From Thermomicrobiaceae bacterium (lineage in GTDB: Bacteria; Chloroflexota; Chloroflexia; Thermomicrobiales; Thermomicrobiaceae), in contig JADBJL010000014.1 of assembly GCA_014874455.1 (NCBI GenBank), positions 1 to 54,982 on the forward strand: a stretch of DNA of 54,982 bases, given 5' to 3'. Shown here in pieces: positions 39,312 to 49,339 of this stretch. The notes beneath the pieces are model-generated. The model was not told the DNA's origin. It saw only the letters and a list, made by a program, of their open reading frames with translations, and searched no databases. The stretch's first letter is position 1, and the number at the start of each line of letters is the position of its first letter. The position numbers and the translations under genes were made by a program.

Positions 39312-42300
39312 ATGGCACAGCGAGCGAAGGCGACCAAGAGCGAGGCAGCCGGCACCGCGCGACGCTCTGGAGGGCTGCGCATAGTCCGCGTCTTTACCCG
39401 GCCAGGGCAGAACCCCTACGAGACGATCGCCTGGGCTCGCCGCACCTCCCGGATCACGAACCCGGACGGCTCGGTCGTCTTCCAGATGACCGACGCCGAG
39501 GTGCCCGAGCCCTGGTCGCAGGTCGCGACCGATATCGTGGTCTCGAAGTACTTCCGCAAGGCCGGCGTCCCGCAGTACGACGAGCAGGGCAACCCGATCC
39601 TCGACGAGCACGGTCAGCCGGTGCTCGGCCCCGAGCGCAGCGTGCGCCAGGTCGTCCGGCGGCTGGTGGGCTGCTGGCGCGACTGGGGCGAGCGCTACGG
39701 CTACTTCGCCACGCCGGAGGACGCTCAGGCGTTCGAGGACGAGCTCACCTACATGCTCCTCCACCAGATGGCCGCGCCCAACTCGCCCCAGTGGTTCAAT
39801 ACCGGGCTGTACTGGGCCTATGGCATCACCGGCCCCGCCCAGGGCCACGCCTACGTCGACCCCGACACCGGCGAGCTGAAGAAGTCCACCGACGCTTACT
39901 CTCGTCCCACTCCGCACGCCTGCTTCATCCAGTCGGTCGAAGACGACCTGGTCAACCCCGGTGGCATCTTCGACCTGGTCATGCGCGAGGCGCGCGTCTT
40001 CAAGTACGGCTCCGGCTCGGGCACCAACTTCTCCAAGATCCGGGCCGAGGGCGAGCCGCTCTCCGGCGGCGGCACCTCCTCCGGCTTGATGAGTTTCCTC
40101 AAGGTCTTCGACCGCGCCGCTGGGGCGATCAAGAGCGGCGGCACCACGCGCCGGGCGGCCAAGATGGTCGTCGTCGACGTCGACCACCCGGACATCGAGA
40201 AGTTCATCCGCTGGAAGGCCGAGGAGGAGAAGAAGGTCGCCGCGCTGATCGCCGCCGGCTACCCGGCCGACTTCAACGGCGAGGCCTACGCCACGGTCTC
40301 CGGCCAGAACTCCAACAACTCGGTGCGGGTGACCGACGAGTTCATCCAGGCCGTGCTCAACGACGGCGACTGGCACCTGCGCTGGCGGACCGATGGCCGC
40401 GTCTCCAAGACGGTCAAGGCCCGTTACCTGTGGGACCTGATCGCCGAGGCGGCCTGGCAGTGCGCCGACCCGGGCATCCAGTTCGACACCACCATCAACG
40501 ACTGGCACACCTGCCCGGCCTCCGGGCGCATCAATGCCTCCAACCCGTGCTTCACGGGCGATACGCGCATTCTGACCGAGCACGGGTTGATGCGCATCGA
40601 CGAGCTTGTCGGGGAGGGGATCGAGGGACGTTTCATCCGCGTCTTGCGGCGTGATGGTAGCCCGTCACGCCCCAGTCAGCTTATGCTGACCGGCATTAAT
40701 CCGGTTCTCCAGATTACCCTGTCAGACGGGCGAAAGCTTCGTACAACGCCGAATCACACCTGGATCCTTCGCGATGGAACCCGTAAGCCCGCTGCGGAGC
40801 TAGTCGACGGCGACGAGGTGCTCATTCATGACTTTCCTGTTGAGTACGAGGGCATCTGGGAGCTCCCGATCCGCATTGACCGCCAGTTGGGCGAGCGAAG
40901 CCTTCCGGCCATGCCCACGCGATGGTCGCCCGAGTTGGCTGAGATTCTCGGCCACCTAATCGGCGATGGTTGCATCGACTCGACCGGCGTCACCGTACTG
41001 GTCTACGGCACACATGAAGATGAGCGGGAGGAGACGGCCGAACGACATAAGCGATGGCTTGAGGCGCTCTTCGGCATTGCGGTGAGTGATGCGCGTGTTG
41101 GGAACGGCTGCCGGCAACTCCGTATCTCCCGACGAGCAGTTGGCCGTTTCTTCGCTGCCCTCGGAGTCAAGACAGCGCGCGCGCACGACAAGCGGGTGCC
41201 GAACGCCCTCTTCACGGCACCGAAGGAGATCGTTGCCGCGTTTCTGCGTGGCTACTTCGGTGCTGACGGTACATGCTATGGTCGCGGCGAGATGGGAGAG
41301 TGCGAGGTTTCCGCAGCGAGTGCGGCCAGAGGGTTGCTCGAAGACATCCAGCTCCTCCTCCAGCTCTTCGGCATTCGTTCCTCCATTGGTGAGATGCGCG
41401 GTGCCGAGAAGGAAGGGTTTGGGGGATATACCTCTCGAGCCTGCTATCGTCTCCGGGTACATCCCCAGGATCTCGAGCGCTTCAGCGCTGATATTGGGTT
41501 TTCTGTCCGCTACAAGCAGGAGCGGCTTCGGAGCCTTCTGGGCAGCCGGCGAATGAGCAAGGCGGCCGATCGGCCGGTGCACGTCGTACGGGTCGAAGAG
41601 GACGGCGAGGAGCTGACCTACAATCTGACCGAACCACATGATCATGCAGTCTGGGCCAAAGGGGTTTATATTGCGCAGTGTTCCGAGTATATGTTCCTCG
41701 ATGACACTGCCTGCAATTTGGCTTCCCTGAACCTGATGAAGTTCTATGACCCGGAGACCGGCGTCTTCGACGTCGAGACCTTCCGCCACGCCGTCCGGCT
41801 CTGGACGGTCGTGCTCGAGATCAGCGTGCTGATGGCCCAGTACCCCAGCGATGCCATCGCCTGGAAGAGCTACGAGTTCCGCACGCTCGGGCTCGGCTAT
41901 GCCAATTTGGGCTCGCTCTTGATGACCATGGGCCTGCCCTACGACTCCGACGAGGCCCGCGCCATCGCTGCCGCCATCACCGCCATCATGACCGGCGAGG
42001 CCTATGCCACCTCGGCCGAGATGGCCGAGGCGCTCGGCCCCTTCCCCGGCTTCGCGCCCAACCGCGAGCACATGCTGCGGGTGATCCGCAACCATCGGCG
42101 GGCCGCCTACAACGCCCACCCGGCCGAGTACGAGGGGCTGCACACCCCGCCGGTCGGCCTGAACCCGGCGCACTGCCCGCCGTACCTGGTGCAGGCCGCT
42201 CGCCAGGCCTGGGATCGCGCGCTGGAGCTGGGCGAGCGCCACGGCTACCGCAACGCCCAGGTCACGCTGCTGGCGCCGACCGGGACGATCGGCCTGCTGA

Positions 42301-43817
42301 TGGACTGCGACACCACTGGCGTCGAGCCGGACTTCGCGCTGGTCAAGTTCAAGAAGCTGGCCGGCGGCGGCTACTTCAAGATCGCCAACCGCTCGATCGC
42401 CCCGGCGCTGCGCCGCCTCGGCTACTCGCCGGAGCAGATCGAGGACATCCTGCGCTACGTGCTCGGCACGCTCTCGCTGGAGGGCGCGCCGCACATCAAC
42501 CGCGAGTCGCTGCGCGCGCGCGGGTTCACCGACGCCGATCTCGCCCGGATCGAGCAGGCGCTGCCCTCGGTCTTCGAGCTCTCCTTCGCCTTCAGCCCCT
42601 GGACGCTGGGCGAGGAGACGCTGCGGCGGCTCGGGTTCACCCCGGAGCAGTGGACGCGGCCCGACTTCGACCTGCTGCGCGAGCTGGGCTTCACCCGGCA
42701 GCAGATCGACGAGGCGAACGACGTGATCTGCGGCCGGCAGACCGTCGAGGGAGCGCCGCACCTCAAGCCCGAACACCTGCCGGTGTTCGACTGCGCCAAC
42801 AAGTGCGGCAAGCACGGCACGCGCTTCATCCATCACCTGGGCCACATCCGGATGATGGCGGCCGTGCAGCCGTTCCTCTCCGGCGCCATCTCCAAGACGA
42901 TCAATATGCCGAACGAGGTGACCGTGCAGGACGTGGCCGACGCCTACCTGGAGTCCTGGCGGCTGGGCCTGAAGGCGCTGGCGATCTACCGCGACGGCTC
43001 CAAGCTCTCGCAGCCGCTCTCGACCCGGGCGGAGAAGAAGGCCGAGGAGAAGGAGCCGGAGGCTCAGGCTGAGAAGCAGGTGGTCATCGTCGAGCGGCCG
43101 CGGCGGCGCCCGCTGCCGCCGAAGCGGCGCGGCATCACCTACGAGGGCCGGGTGGCCGGTCACAAGATCTACCTGCGCACCGGCGAGTACGAGGACGGCA
43201 CGCTGGGCGAGATCTTCGTCGATATGCACAAGGAGGGCGCGGCCTTCCGCAGCCTGATGAACTGCTTCGCGATCGCCATCTCCAAGGGCTTGCAGTACGG
43301 CGTGCCGCTGGAGGAGTTCGTCGATACCTTCACCTTCCAGCGCTTCGAGCCGCAGGGGCTGGTCGAAGGGCACCCGTACATCAAGATGGCGACCTCCATC
43401 GTCGACTACATCTTCCGCGTGCTGGGCTACGAGTACCTGGGCCGCACCGACTTCGTGCAGGTGCAGCCGCCGATCCACGGCGGCGATACCGACGAGGCGC
43501 CACCTCGGAGCGAGAACGCGGCTCCCGCACCGGAGCAGCGCGCCGGTGAAGCGGCACCGCCGAACGGCTCGCCGCCGAGTAGCAGCGCGCACTACCAGAA
43601 CGGGCAGCGCCAGGAGGCTGAAGAGCTGGTGACCGTGGTCCAGGGGCCGACCCAGGCCGCCGCCCAGCGCGGGCCGCGCCCGGCCGACGCCTTGAGCGAG
43701 CAGCTCTCGCAGCTCATGGGCGATGCGCCGTTCTGCGACGTCTGCGGCCACATCACCGTGCGCAACGGCTCCTGCTACAAGTGCCTCAACTGCGGCAACA
43801 GCCTCGGCTGCTCGTAG
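39312..43817 (+). CDS. nrdJ: Adenosylcobalamin-dependent ribonucleotide reductase with intein
   Basis: 1501 codons: 1124 residues of class II reductase plus a 377-residue intein. Extein features: an N-terminal domain, [19 protein letters not shown], the interrupted [21 protein letters not shown] (active-site loop), [20 protein letters not shown], and the C-terminal zinc site [10 protein letters not shown] ... CYKCLNCG. Length with intein removed fits NrdJ. Reduces ribonucleotides to deoxyribonucleotides using adenosylcobalamin. The intein must splice for activity because it sits directly before the presumed radical cysteine. A terminator follows the stop. Confidence 0.95.
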   Translation: MAQRAKATKSEAAGTARRSGGLRIVRVFTRPGQNPYETIAWARRTSRITNPDGSVVFQMTDAEVPEPWSQVATDIVVSKYFRKAGVPQYDEQGNPILDEHGQPVLGPERSVRQVVRRLVGCWRDWGERYGYFATPEDAQAFEDELTYMLLHQMAAPNSPQWFNTGLYWAYGITGPAQGHAYVDPDTGELKKSTDAYSRPTPHACFIQSVEDDLVNPGGIFDLVMREARVFKYGSGSGTNFSKIRAEGEPLSGGGTSSGLMSFLKVFDRAAGAIKSGGTTRRAAKMVVVDVDHPDIEKFIRWKAEEEKKVAALIAAGYPADFNGEAYATVSGQNSNNSVRVTDEFIQAVLNDGDWHLRWRTDGRVSKTVKARYLWDLIAEAAWQCADPGIQFDTTINDWHTCPASGRINASNPCFTGDTRILTEHGLMRIDELVGEGIEGRFIRVLRRDGSPSRPSQLMLTGINPVLQITLSDGRKLRTTPNHTWILRDGTRKPAAELVDGDEVLIHDFPVEYEGIWELPIRIDRQLGERSLPAMPTRWSPELAEILGHLIGDGCIDSTGVTVLVYGTHEDEREETAERHKRWLEALFGIAVSDARVGNGCRQLRISRRAVGRFFAALGVKTARAHDKRVPNALFTAPKEIVAAFLRGYFGADGTCYGRGEMGECEVSAASAARGLLEDIQLLLQLFGIRSSIGEMRGAEKEGFGGYTSRACYRLRVHPQDLERFSADIGFSVRYKQERLRSLLGSRRMSKAADRPVHVVRVEEDGEELTYNLTEPHDHAVWAKGVYIAQCSEYMFLDDTACNLASLNLMKFYDPETGVFDVETFRHAVRLWTVVLEISVLMAQYPSDAIAWKSYEFRTLGLGYANLGSLLMTMGLPYDSDEARAIAAAITAIMTGEAYATSAEMAEALGPFPGFAPNREHMLRVIRNHRRAAYNAHPAEYEGLHTPPVGLNPAHCPPYLVQAARQAWDRALELGERHGYRNAQVTLLAPTGTIGLLMDCDTTGVEPDFALVKFKKLAGGGYFKIANRSIAPALRRLGYSPEQIEDILRYVLGTLSLEGAPHINRESLRARGFTDADLARIEQALPSVFELSFAFSPWTLGEETLRRLGFTPEQWTRPDFDLLRELGFTRQQIDEANDVICGRQTVEGAPHLKPEHLPVFDCANKCGKHGTRFIHHLGHIRMMAAVQPFLSGAISKTINMPNEVTVQDVADAYLESWRLGLKALAIYRDGSKLSQPLSTRAEKKAEEKEPEAQAEKQVVIVERPRRRPLPPKRRGITYEGRVAGHKIYLRTGEYEDGTLGEIFVDMHKEGAAFRSLMNCFAIAISKGLQYGVPLEEFVDTFTFQRFEPQGLVEGHPYIKMATSIVDYIFRVLGYEYLGRTDFVQVQPPIHGGDTDEAPPRSENAAPAPEQRAGEAAPPNGSPPSSSAHYQNGQRQEAEELVTVVQGPTQAAAQRGPRPADALSEQLSQLMGDAPFCDVCGHITVRNGSCYKCLNCGNSLGCS
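40548..41678 (+). other. Intein with LAGLIDADG homing endonuclease in nrdJ
   Basis: 377 residues from Cys413 of the precursor to Gln789. Splicing blocks: [36 protein letters not shown] with the TxxH histidine, [26 protein letters not shown] helices at [15 protein letters not shown] and [15 protein letters not shown]. The C-terminus is Ala-Gln rather than His-Asn, so the last step would cyclise Gln. The next residue, Cys790, is both the +1 nucleophile and presumably the radical cysteine. GC-poorer codons than the extein indicate horizontal origin. Confidence 0.9.
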
Positions 43818-43837
43818 GCAGGACACCGAGGAACCGG

Positions 43838-43869
43838 CCGGCCCGGCGAGCATATCCCCGCCGGGCCGG
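43838..43869 (+). terminator. Terminator after nrdJ
   Basis: 11-bp perfect stem CCGGCCCGGCG / CGCCGGGCCGG with a 10-base loop, 20 bases past the nrdJ stop, followed by a T-rich TTGCGTCTTCT. Confidence 0.65.
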
Positions 43870-43962
43870 TTGCGTCTTCTCTCCAGACCATCCTGTGTGG
43901 CATGCTCGGGCCAGCGGTGCAGCTTGCCGCGGCTCTCGCGCTGAAGCAACGGAGGGCATAGC

Positions 43963-44442
43963 GTGAACGATGCGAGCCGTGACATCCCCGGCGTGATCGC
44001 TCCCCCGCCGCTCATCTACCTGGCCGGGCTGGCGCTCGGGCTCGTCGCGGGCCGTCTCTGGCCGCTCCGGCTCGTGCCGAACCCCCTCCGGCCACGACGC
44101 TGGTGGCTTGGGGGTGGGCTGGCTCTGGGCGGGTTAGGGCTGGCCGGCTGGGCCGTGCGCACCATGTACCAGGCGGGCACACACCCTGAGCCGTACCGGC
44201 CAGCCACCGAGCTGGTCACCACCGGACCGTTCCGGCTGTGCCGGAACCCGATCTACCTCGGCTTCACTCTGACTTATCTGGGTCTGGCGCTGCTCCTCGA
44301 CGCGCTCTGGTGCTTGCTCCTGCTCCCGGCGGTGCTCGTCGTCATGGTGCACGGGGTGATCGCGCGCGAGGAGGCGTACCTCGAGCGACGCTTCGGCCAG
44401 CGCTACCGCGCCTACCGGGCGCGCGTCCGCCGCTGGCTCTGA
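43963..44442 (+). CDS. ICMT/PEMT-type membrane methyltransferase
   Basis: 159 residues from GTG 43963. Three or four hydrophobic segments; the conserved RPATELVTTGPFRLCRNPIY then RNPIYLGFTLTYLGLAL and AREEAYLERRFGQRYRAYRARVRRWL (Glu-Glu and the Tyr-Arg end) are the AdoMet-binding C-terminal half of isoprenylcysteine carboxyl methyltransferases and related phospholipid methyltransferases. Product unknown; such bacterial enzymes methylate lipids or small thiol-containing compounds. Confidence 0.75.
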   Translation: MNDASRDIPGVIAPPPLIYLAGLALGLVAGRLWPLRLVPNPLRPRRWWLGGGLALGGLGLAGWAVRTMYQAGTHPEPYRPATELVTTGPFRLCRNPIYLGFTLTYLGLALLLDALWCLLLLPAVLVVMVHGVIAREEAYLERRFGQRYRAYRARVRRWL

Positions 44443-44450
44443 CCGCCGGT

Positions 44451-44843
44451 CTACCGTGGGCCTTCCCACTCGAAGAGCGGCGCGAACTCCTCGCCGAGCT
44501 GTGCCTTGACATCCTCCAATTCCCCGGCGCTGACCGCCTCCTGAACCACGCTCATCACTGCCCGGGCCCAGAACGCTGCCTCCGGCATCGGCACGTGCAG
44601 CCGCTCACCGACCCGCTCGTAGAACTCCCGGAGCTTCATGTCCCGACCGGCGCCGGCCTGCGGGTACTCCAGAATATAGTCCTTGACGATCATCGGGAGC
44701 TGGGCAGCGAGATCCTTCGCCTCCCCGCCTGCCAGCCGCTCGGCGAGCGTCTCCAGGACGACGCGGGTGACCCGCTCCGCCTCACCCCGAGACGCCAGCC
44801 TGGCCCGGTGCTGCACCTGGCCGATGAACTCGTCGAACTGCAT
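44451..44843 (-). CDS. DUF2267 family protein
   Basis: 130 residues from ATG 44843. Consists of helices with VTRVVLETLAERLAGGEAKDLAAQLP, then FYERVGERLHVP and EEFAPLFEW; this alternation is that of DUF2267, a small helical family of unknown role often near stress genes. Cytoplasmic, no signal. Confidence 0.7.
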   Translation of the reverse strand: MQFDEFIGQVQHRARLASRGEAERVTRVVLETLAERLAGGEAKDLAAQLPMIVKDYILEYPQAGAGRDMKLREFYERVGERLHVPMPEAAFWARAVMSVVQEAVSAGELEDVKAQLGEEFAPLFEWEGPR

Positions 44844-44940
44844 TGCTCCACCTCCCGAAGTTCTTTTTCTCCGCTGACACTACAGTTCACCATACCACGG
44901 CATGCATTCGCTCGACAGCCGGCTCGGGGATGCCCCCGGT

Positions 44941-45089
44941 TCCCGGTGCCGCACGCGGCTATCGTGGCGCGCGAGTTCGGCATCCCGGCGGTGATGGCGA
45001 CCGTCGACGGCACTCGCTGGGGCGCCGATGACCAGCGCGTGCGCGTCGACGCCAGCCGTAGCCTCGCTTTCCGCGTGGCTTGCGGGTAG
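44941..45089 (+). pseudogene. PEP-utilising enzyme mobile-domain remnant
   Basis: The frame ending at TAG 45089 reads HAAIVAREFGIPAVMATVDG ... RWGADDQRVRVDASRSLAFRV. In PEP synthase-type enzymes the catalytic loop GGxLSHAAIVAREFGIPAVVG starts with the phosphate-accepting His and is followed by a short beta end domain; only that end is left. No start or upstream domain is visible, so this is a decayed fragment. Confidence 0.6.
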
Positions 45090-45154
45090 ATGCCGGCCGC
45101 GCCCGCGGGTTCGCGAGCCGGTGCCCACGGTTGAGCTTCAGGGAAGCGGAACCT

Positions 45155-46048
45155 TCACGGTGCTGGGTGCGGGCCACCGGGCGAGTCGCCGGCGGGCAGG
45201 CCGTAGACGCGCAGCGCGTTGCCGCCGAACAGCGCCGCGCGGTCGGCCTCCGCGAGCGAGCCGAGCGCCTCGAGCAGCGTACGGAAGGTCGCGACGTAGT
45301 CGGCCGCCAGGGTGCTGACCGGCCAGTCGCTCCCCCACAGCAGCCGGGAGACCCCGAACTGCTCCAGGGCGAACGCGACGACCGGGCGGATCGCCTCGGC
45401 GGTCGGACTCGGGCCGGCTTCGGTCAGCAAGCCCGAGACCTTGCACCAGATGTTCGGGTAGGGTACCAGGGCCGCCATCCGCTCGCGCCAGAGGGACAGC
45501 TCGCCGCTGGCGATCGGCGGCTTGGCCAGGTGGTCGATCACCAGGCGCAGATCCGGGTTCTCCTCGGCCAGGCGGGGGACGTGCGGCAGGTGCTCGGTTC
45601 GCACCAGGAGATCCAGTGTGAGGCCGCGCTCGGCCACCGCGCGGATGCCGCGCCGCACGCTCGGGTGCGCCAGCCAGTCCGGGTCGGGTTCGTTCTCGGC
45701 CGTGGCGCGGACGCCACGGAAGCTGGGATGCTGCCGGTAACGGTCGAGCTGCTGGCCGACCTCCGGCGCTTCCAGGTCGACCCAGCCGACGACGCCGGTG
45801 ATCCAGGGATACGTCTCGGCGAGCTGGAACCACCAGGCGTGATCCCAGGCCGAGCGGGCCGCCTGGACGATCACGACCTGGTCGACGCCGACGGCCTGCC
45901 GGAGGGGATCGAGGTCGTCGGGCGTGAACGTGCGCCGCAGCGGCCGGAGGAGATGCTCCAGCTCCGGCGTCATCCAGTACAGGTCGGAGCGCTCGATGTC
46001 CCAGACATGGACGTGGGTATCGACGACCGGTGTGGTGTCGATCGGCAT
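45155..46048 (-). CDS. L-fuconolactonase-like amidohydrolase
   Basis: 297 residues. TIM-barrel amidohydrolase: VVDTHVHVWD near the N-terminus, LVIDHLAKPP and LLWGSDWPVST supply the metal and catalytic ligands seen in the COG3618 lactonases. Opens a sugar lactone to the sugar acid, L-fuconolactone or a related one, in the pathway shared with its neighbours. Last gene of the operon by position. Confidence 0.8.
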   Translation of the reverse strand: MPIDTTPVVDTHVHVWDIERSDLYWMTPELEHLLRPLRRTFTPDDLDPLRQAVGVDQVVIVQAARSAWDHAWWFQLAETYPWITGVVGWVDLEAPEVGQQLDRYRQHPSFRGVRATAENEPDPDWLAHPSVRRGIRAVAERGLTLDLLVRTEHLPHVPRLAEENPDLRLVIDHLAKPPIASGELSLWRERMAALVPYPNIWCKVSGLLTEAGPSPTAEAIRPVVAFALEQFGVSRLLWGSDWPVSTLAADYVATFRTLLEALGSLAEADRAALFGGNALRVYGLPAGDSPGGPHPAP

Positions 46049-46081
46049 CGCGCTTCCCTCCTGCCCCCTGTGCCGGCCCGG

Positions 46082-47065
46082 CTACCGCTTCAGCCGCACC
46101 GGTTGGCCCGTCTGCGGGTCTTCCTCCAGCGGCGGCACGGTTGCGAGCTCCTCCCAGAGCGCCTCGGGGATCGGCAGCGTCGCCAGCCGCACCGTCTCCT
46201 CGACCCGTTCCGGCCGGCTCATGCCGACGATCGTGGCGCTGATGCGGGGATCGCGCAGCGAGAACTGCAGCGCAGCCGCCGCCAGCGGCACGCCGTGGCG
46301 GAAACAGATCGCCTCGAGCTGCCGGGCGCGCTCGACCAGCGCCGGGGGCGCCTCGCGGTAGGCGTAGCGCGGGTAGGCGCCCGGCCCTTTGGCCAGGATC
46401 CCGCTGCCGTAGGGCGCGGCGTTGACGACGGCCACGCCCAGCTCGGCCGCGCGGGCGATCAGCGGCTCGGCGGTGCGGTTGAGCAGGGTATAGCGGTTGT
46501 GGGTGATGACCGCCTCGAAAACTCCGGTCTCGACGTAGTCGATCAGCATATCGACCGGCCCGGCGGCGACGCCGACGTGGGCGACGACGCCTTCATCGCG
46601 CAGCCGGAGGAGCGCCTCGACCGGGCCGCCGGGCGCCATGGCCTCGGCGACTGAGAGCCCGGCGTGCTCAGGGTCGTGGAAGTAGACGAGCTGTAGCCGG
46701 TCGAGCCCGAGGAGCCGCAGGCTGCGCTCCACCGAGCGCCGCACCTGGTCGGCGTCGAAGCGGCGGGTGGCGAGGTCGCGGTCGGCCTTGGTCGCGAGGA
46801 CGTACCCGTGCGGCAGGCCCCCGAGCTCGCGGAGCACGATCCCGATGCGACGCTCGCTCTCGCCGTCGCCGTAGGCCGCGGCGGTGTCGATGAAGGTGAT
46901 CGGGCTGCGAAAGACGGCGCGGAGGGTGGCCAGCGCCTGCTCCTCGGGCACCGCGTAGCCGAATGTCTCCGGCATGCTGGCGAGGGGGGCACAGCCGGCA
47001 CAGATGGCGCTGACCTCGAGGCCGGTATGTCCGAGCGCGCGACGGGGCAGGGCCGAAGTGCTCAT
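46082..47065 (-). CDS. Aldo/keto reductase, likely aldose 1-dehydrogenase
   Basis: 327 residues from ATG 47065 (the longer frame to 47212 overlaps the mutarotase gene). FIDTAAAYGDGESERRIG and VLATKADRD with LVYFHDPEHAG show the D-Y-K-H tetrad of the aldo/keto reductases, close to D-threo-aldose (L-fucose) 1-dehydrogenases that make the lactone. It overlaps the mutarotase gene by an ATGA, so the two are made together. Oxidises the sugar with NAD(P). Confidence 0.8.
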   Translation of the reverse strand: MSTSALPRRALGHTGLEVSAICAGCAPLASMPETFGYAVPEEQALATLRAVFRSPITFIDTAAAYGDGESERRIGIVLRELGGLPHGYVLATKADRDLATRRFDADQVRRSVERSLRLLGLDRLQLVYFHDPEHAGLSVAEAMAPGGPVEALLRLRDEGVVAHVGVAAGPVDMLIDYVETGVFEAVITHNRYTLLNRTAEPLIARAAELGVAVVNAAPYGSGILAKGPGAYPRYAYREAPPALVERARQLEAICFRHGVPLAAAALQFSLRDPRISATIVGMSRPERVEETVRLATLPIPEALWEELATVPPLEEDPQTGQPVRLKR

Positions 47066-47448
47066 GGCGCCTCCTCCGCTCTGACGCTCGCGCCCGGCCC
47101 GTGCCGGTGCTGGGGCCAGTCGAGGTCGAAGACCAGCTCCATCGGCGCCCACCACTCGTCCGGGTTCGCCTCCGGCGCCCGCTCCTGGAGCGTCGCCATC
47201 AGCCGGTTCCACTCGGCCGACACTGGATCCTCGTTGACGCGCGTGAAGTCGCGCGCTAGATCGAAGTCGTCGGCGGTCTCGATGTACATGAAGAGGCGCC
47301 GGCCGCGCAGGAAGATGCGCATCGTCTGGATACCGACCTCGCGGATGCGGGCGCAGACCTGTGGCCAGACCGCCTGGTGGTGGCGGACGTAGGCGGCGAT
47401 CGCCTCAGGGTCGTCGCGGAGGCAGAGCGTGAGGCCGTAGCACTTCAC
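47062..47448 (-). CDS. L-rhamnose/fucose-type mutarotase
   Basis: 128 residues. KCYGLTLCLRDDPEAIAAYV, then HHQAVWPQVCARIREVGIQT and RRLFMYIETADDFDL is the rhamnose mutarotase (dimeric ferredoxin-like) family, which interconverts anomers of 6-deoxyhexoses. Supplies the anomer used by the aldo/keto reductase that follows in a 4-bp overlap. Confidence 0.8.
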   Translation of the reverse strand: MKCYGLTLCLRDDPEAIAAYVRHHQAVWPQVCARIREVGIQTMRIFLRGRRLFMYIETADDFDLARDFTRVNEDPVSAEWNRLMATLQERAPEANPDEWWAPMELVFDLDWPQHRHGPGASVRAEEAP

Positions 47449-47469
47449 GGCGCGAGCTCCTTCCTCACC

Positions 47470-48237
47470 TTACTGGGCCATCCAGCCGCCATCGACGACC
47501 AGGATCGAGCCGGTGACAGCGGCGGCCTCGTCGGAGGCCAGGTAGAGCGCGGCGGCCGCCACCTCGTCGGGTTGGACGAGCCGGCCCATCGGCTGGCGCG
47601 CTTCGAGGGCGCGCCGGGCGGCCTCCGGGTCGGGCGTCTGGGCGACGAGCCGCTCCACCCAGGGCGTGTCCACCGTCCCCGGGCAGATGCAGTTGCAGCG
47701 GATCCCCTGCTTGACGTAGGCCACGGCGATCTGTTTGGTCAGGGTGACCACGGCGCCCTTGCTGGCGCAGTAGGCGGCCCGCTGCGGGATGCCGATGAGT
47801 CCGGCCACCGAGCCCATGTTGATGATGACACCGTACCGGCGCGCGAGCATGCTGGGGAGCGCGTGCTTGCAGCAGAGGAAGACCCCGCGCACGTTGACGG
47901 CGAAGACGCGTTCCCACTCCTCCAGGTCGGTCTCGACGATGTCCTTCGTCGTGCCGATCCCCGCGTTGTTGACGAGGATATCGATCTGTCCGAAGCGCTC
48001 CAGCGTGGCCTGCACGAGCCGCTGGACGCTGGGCTCGTCGGTGACGTCGACCTGGTACGGCACGATCTGCTCCGGGGAGGCCGTCGCAGTCTCTTCGGCC
48101 GCGGCCAGGTTCAGGTCAGCGGCGACGACGGCCGCGCCCGCCGCGGCGAAGCGGTGGGCGATGGCCCGCCCGATCCCCGACCCTGCGCCGGTCACGATCG
48201 CGATCCGCCCCTGTAGTGCTGCCATCGCTTTCGACAC
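47470..48237 (-). CDS. Short-chain dehydrogenase, likely KDF or sugar dehydrogenase
   Basis: 255 residues. TGAGSGIGRAIAHRFA cofactor motif, NNAGIGTTKD, and the active site SVAGLIGIPQRAAYCASKGA (Ser, Tyr, Lys). In non-phosphorylative L-fucose pathways an SDR oxidises 2-keto-3-deoxy-L-fuconate, and another SDR can be the sugar dehydrogenase; with an aldo/keto reductase present the former fits better. The enzyme is classical, cytoplasmic and NAD(P)-dependent. Confidence 0.75.
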   Translation of the reverse strand: MSKAMAALQGRIAIVTGAGSGIGRAIAHRFAAAGAAVVAADLNLAAAEETATASPEQIVPYQVDVTDEPSVQRLVQATLERFGQIDILVNNAGIGTTKDIVETDLEEWERVFAVNVRGVFLCCKHALPSMLARRYGVIINMGSVAGLIGIPQRAAYCASKGAVVTLTKQIAVAYVKQGIRCNCICPGTVDTPWVERLVAQTPDPEAARRALEARQPMGRLVQPDEVAAAALYLASDEAAAVTGSILVVDGGWMAQ

Positions 48238-48246
48238 CCCTCTTGC

Positions 48247-49323
48247 TCAGAGACGTGCTACCGCCTGCGAAGCGAGCCGATGCGGATCGATGAGCGTTTC
48301 GAAGCCGATTCCCGGGAGAGAAGGGGCGTGAACCATCCCATTGGTGACCAACGGATCGTTCTCGACGGGCAGACCAGTGATCAGGGCTTCGTAGAACGTC
48401 GTGTTGGGAATCGCCATGCACAGGTGCACATGCAAGAGGCCTCCACCGTGGACTTCGGCCCGCATCTGGAAGCTATCGGCCAAGTGTGCGATACGCAGGG
48501 CACCGGTCACTCCGCCTTTATAGTGTGTGCTGGTACGGATCATGTCGGCAGCACCGAAGGCGATGAAATCAGCTGCATTGTAATGACAGCCGTCCGACGT
48601 CTCGGCGGCGAGGATCGGGATGTCCAGCGTCTGACATAGCTGGCGGTACTGCTGGATACTGAATTCGCGCAGCGGCTCCTCATACCAGTAAAAACCGGCG
48701 TCCTCCAGTGCCCTGCCGAGATAGAGCGCGTCGTACGGGTCGAACCCGGCTGACCCGTCGTACATGAGCACGATGTCGTCGCCGACGAAGCGGCGTAGCT
48801 CGCGACAGAGCTGAGCATCTCGCCGTGCATCGCCCCAAGCGTGGAGCTTGATAGCGCGGTAGCCAAGGTCGAGGCACTGCTTGGCACACCGAAGGTACTC
48901 ATCAAGGGTCTCAAAGGTGACTGCGCTCGCATAGGCGGCGATCTCTTCCCGCGCGCCGCCCAGGAGGAGATAAAGCGGCAGGTTCGCCGCTTTGGCCGTA
49001 ATGTCCCAGAGCGCGACGTCGAGCGCCCCCAATATGTAGATCGGGAACTCCTCGATCCGATCGATCTCCCACACCTCGTGCCAGAGGGCTTCTTTCAGCA
49101 GCGGGTTCTTGCCGAGTATGAGCGGCTTTAGCCGTCGCTCGATAATGTCGAGCGCGATGGCACCGCGCCCGATCGGTGCCCAGCCATCAATCCCCGCATC
49201 GGTAACCAGGCGAAGCCAGGTCACCTCCTGCGTTGTCCCACTCCCTGGCAACCCCCGGCGCCAACGGAATGGAACCGTGATCGGTTCTCGGAGCGTGTAG
49301 GCTTCGACTCGTTCGACCCGCAC
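48247..49323 (-). CDS. Enolase-superfamily sugar-acid dehydratase
   Basis: 358 residues. Mandelate racemase/muconate lactonizing type: RAIKLHAWGDARRD with the KxH base, then MYDGSAGFDP, YEEPLREFSI and AAETSDG for the three acidic metal ligands and EVHGGGLLHVHLC near the end. Likely dehydrates L-fuconate or a related acid to a 2-keto-3-deoxy acid. Its position between the SDR and transporter genes supports that. Confidence 0.8.
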   Translation of the reverse strand: MRVERVEAYTLREPITVPFRWRRGLPGSGTTQEVTWLRLVTDAGIDGWAPIGRGAIALDIIERRLKPLILGKNPLLKEALWHEVWEIDRIEEFPIYILGALDVALWDITAKAANLPLYLLLGGAREEIAAYASAVTFETLDEYLRCAKQCLDLGYRAIKLHAWGDARRDAQLCRELRRFVGDDIVLMYDGSAGFDPYDALYLGRALEDAGFYWYEEPLREFSIQQYRQLCQTLDIPILAAETSDGCHYNAADFIAFGAADMIRTSTHYKGGVTGALRIAHLADSFQMRAEVHGGGLLHVHLCMAIPNTTFYEALITGLPVENDPLVTNGMVHAPSLPGIGFETLIDPHRLASQAVARL

Positions 49324-49339
49324 CGTCTCTCGCCTTCCA

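Noticed and set aside
40956-44015. 1019-codon open frame on the minus strand
   Set aside because: Antisense to nrdJ; high-GC genes with GC-rich third positions create long opposite frames. No ribosome site or protein motifs.
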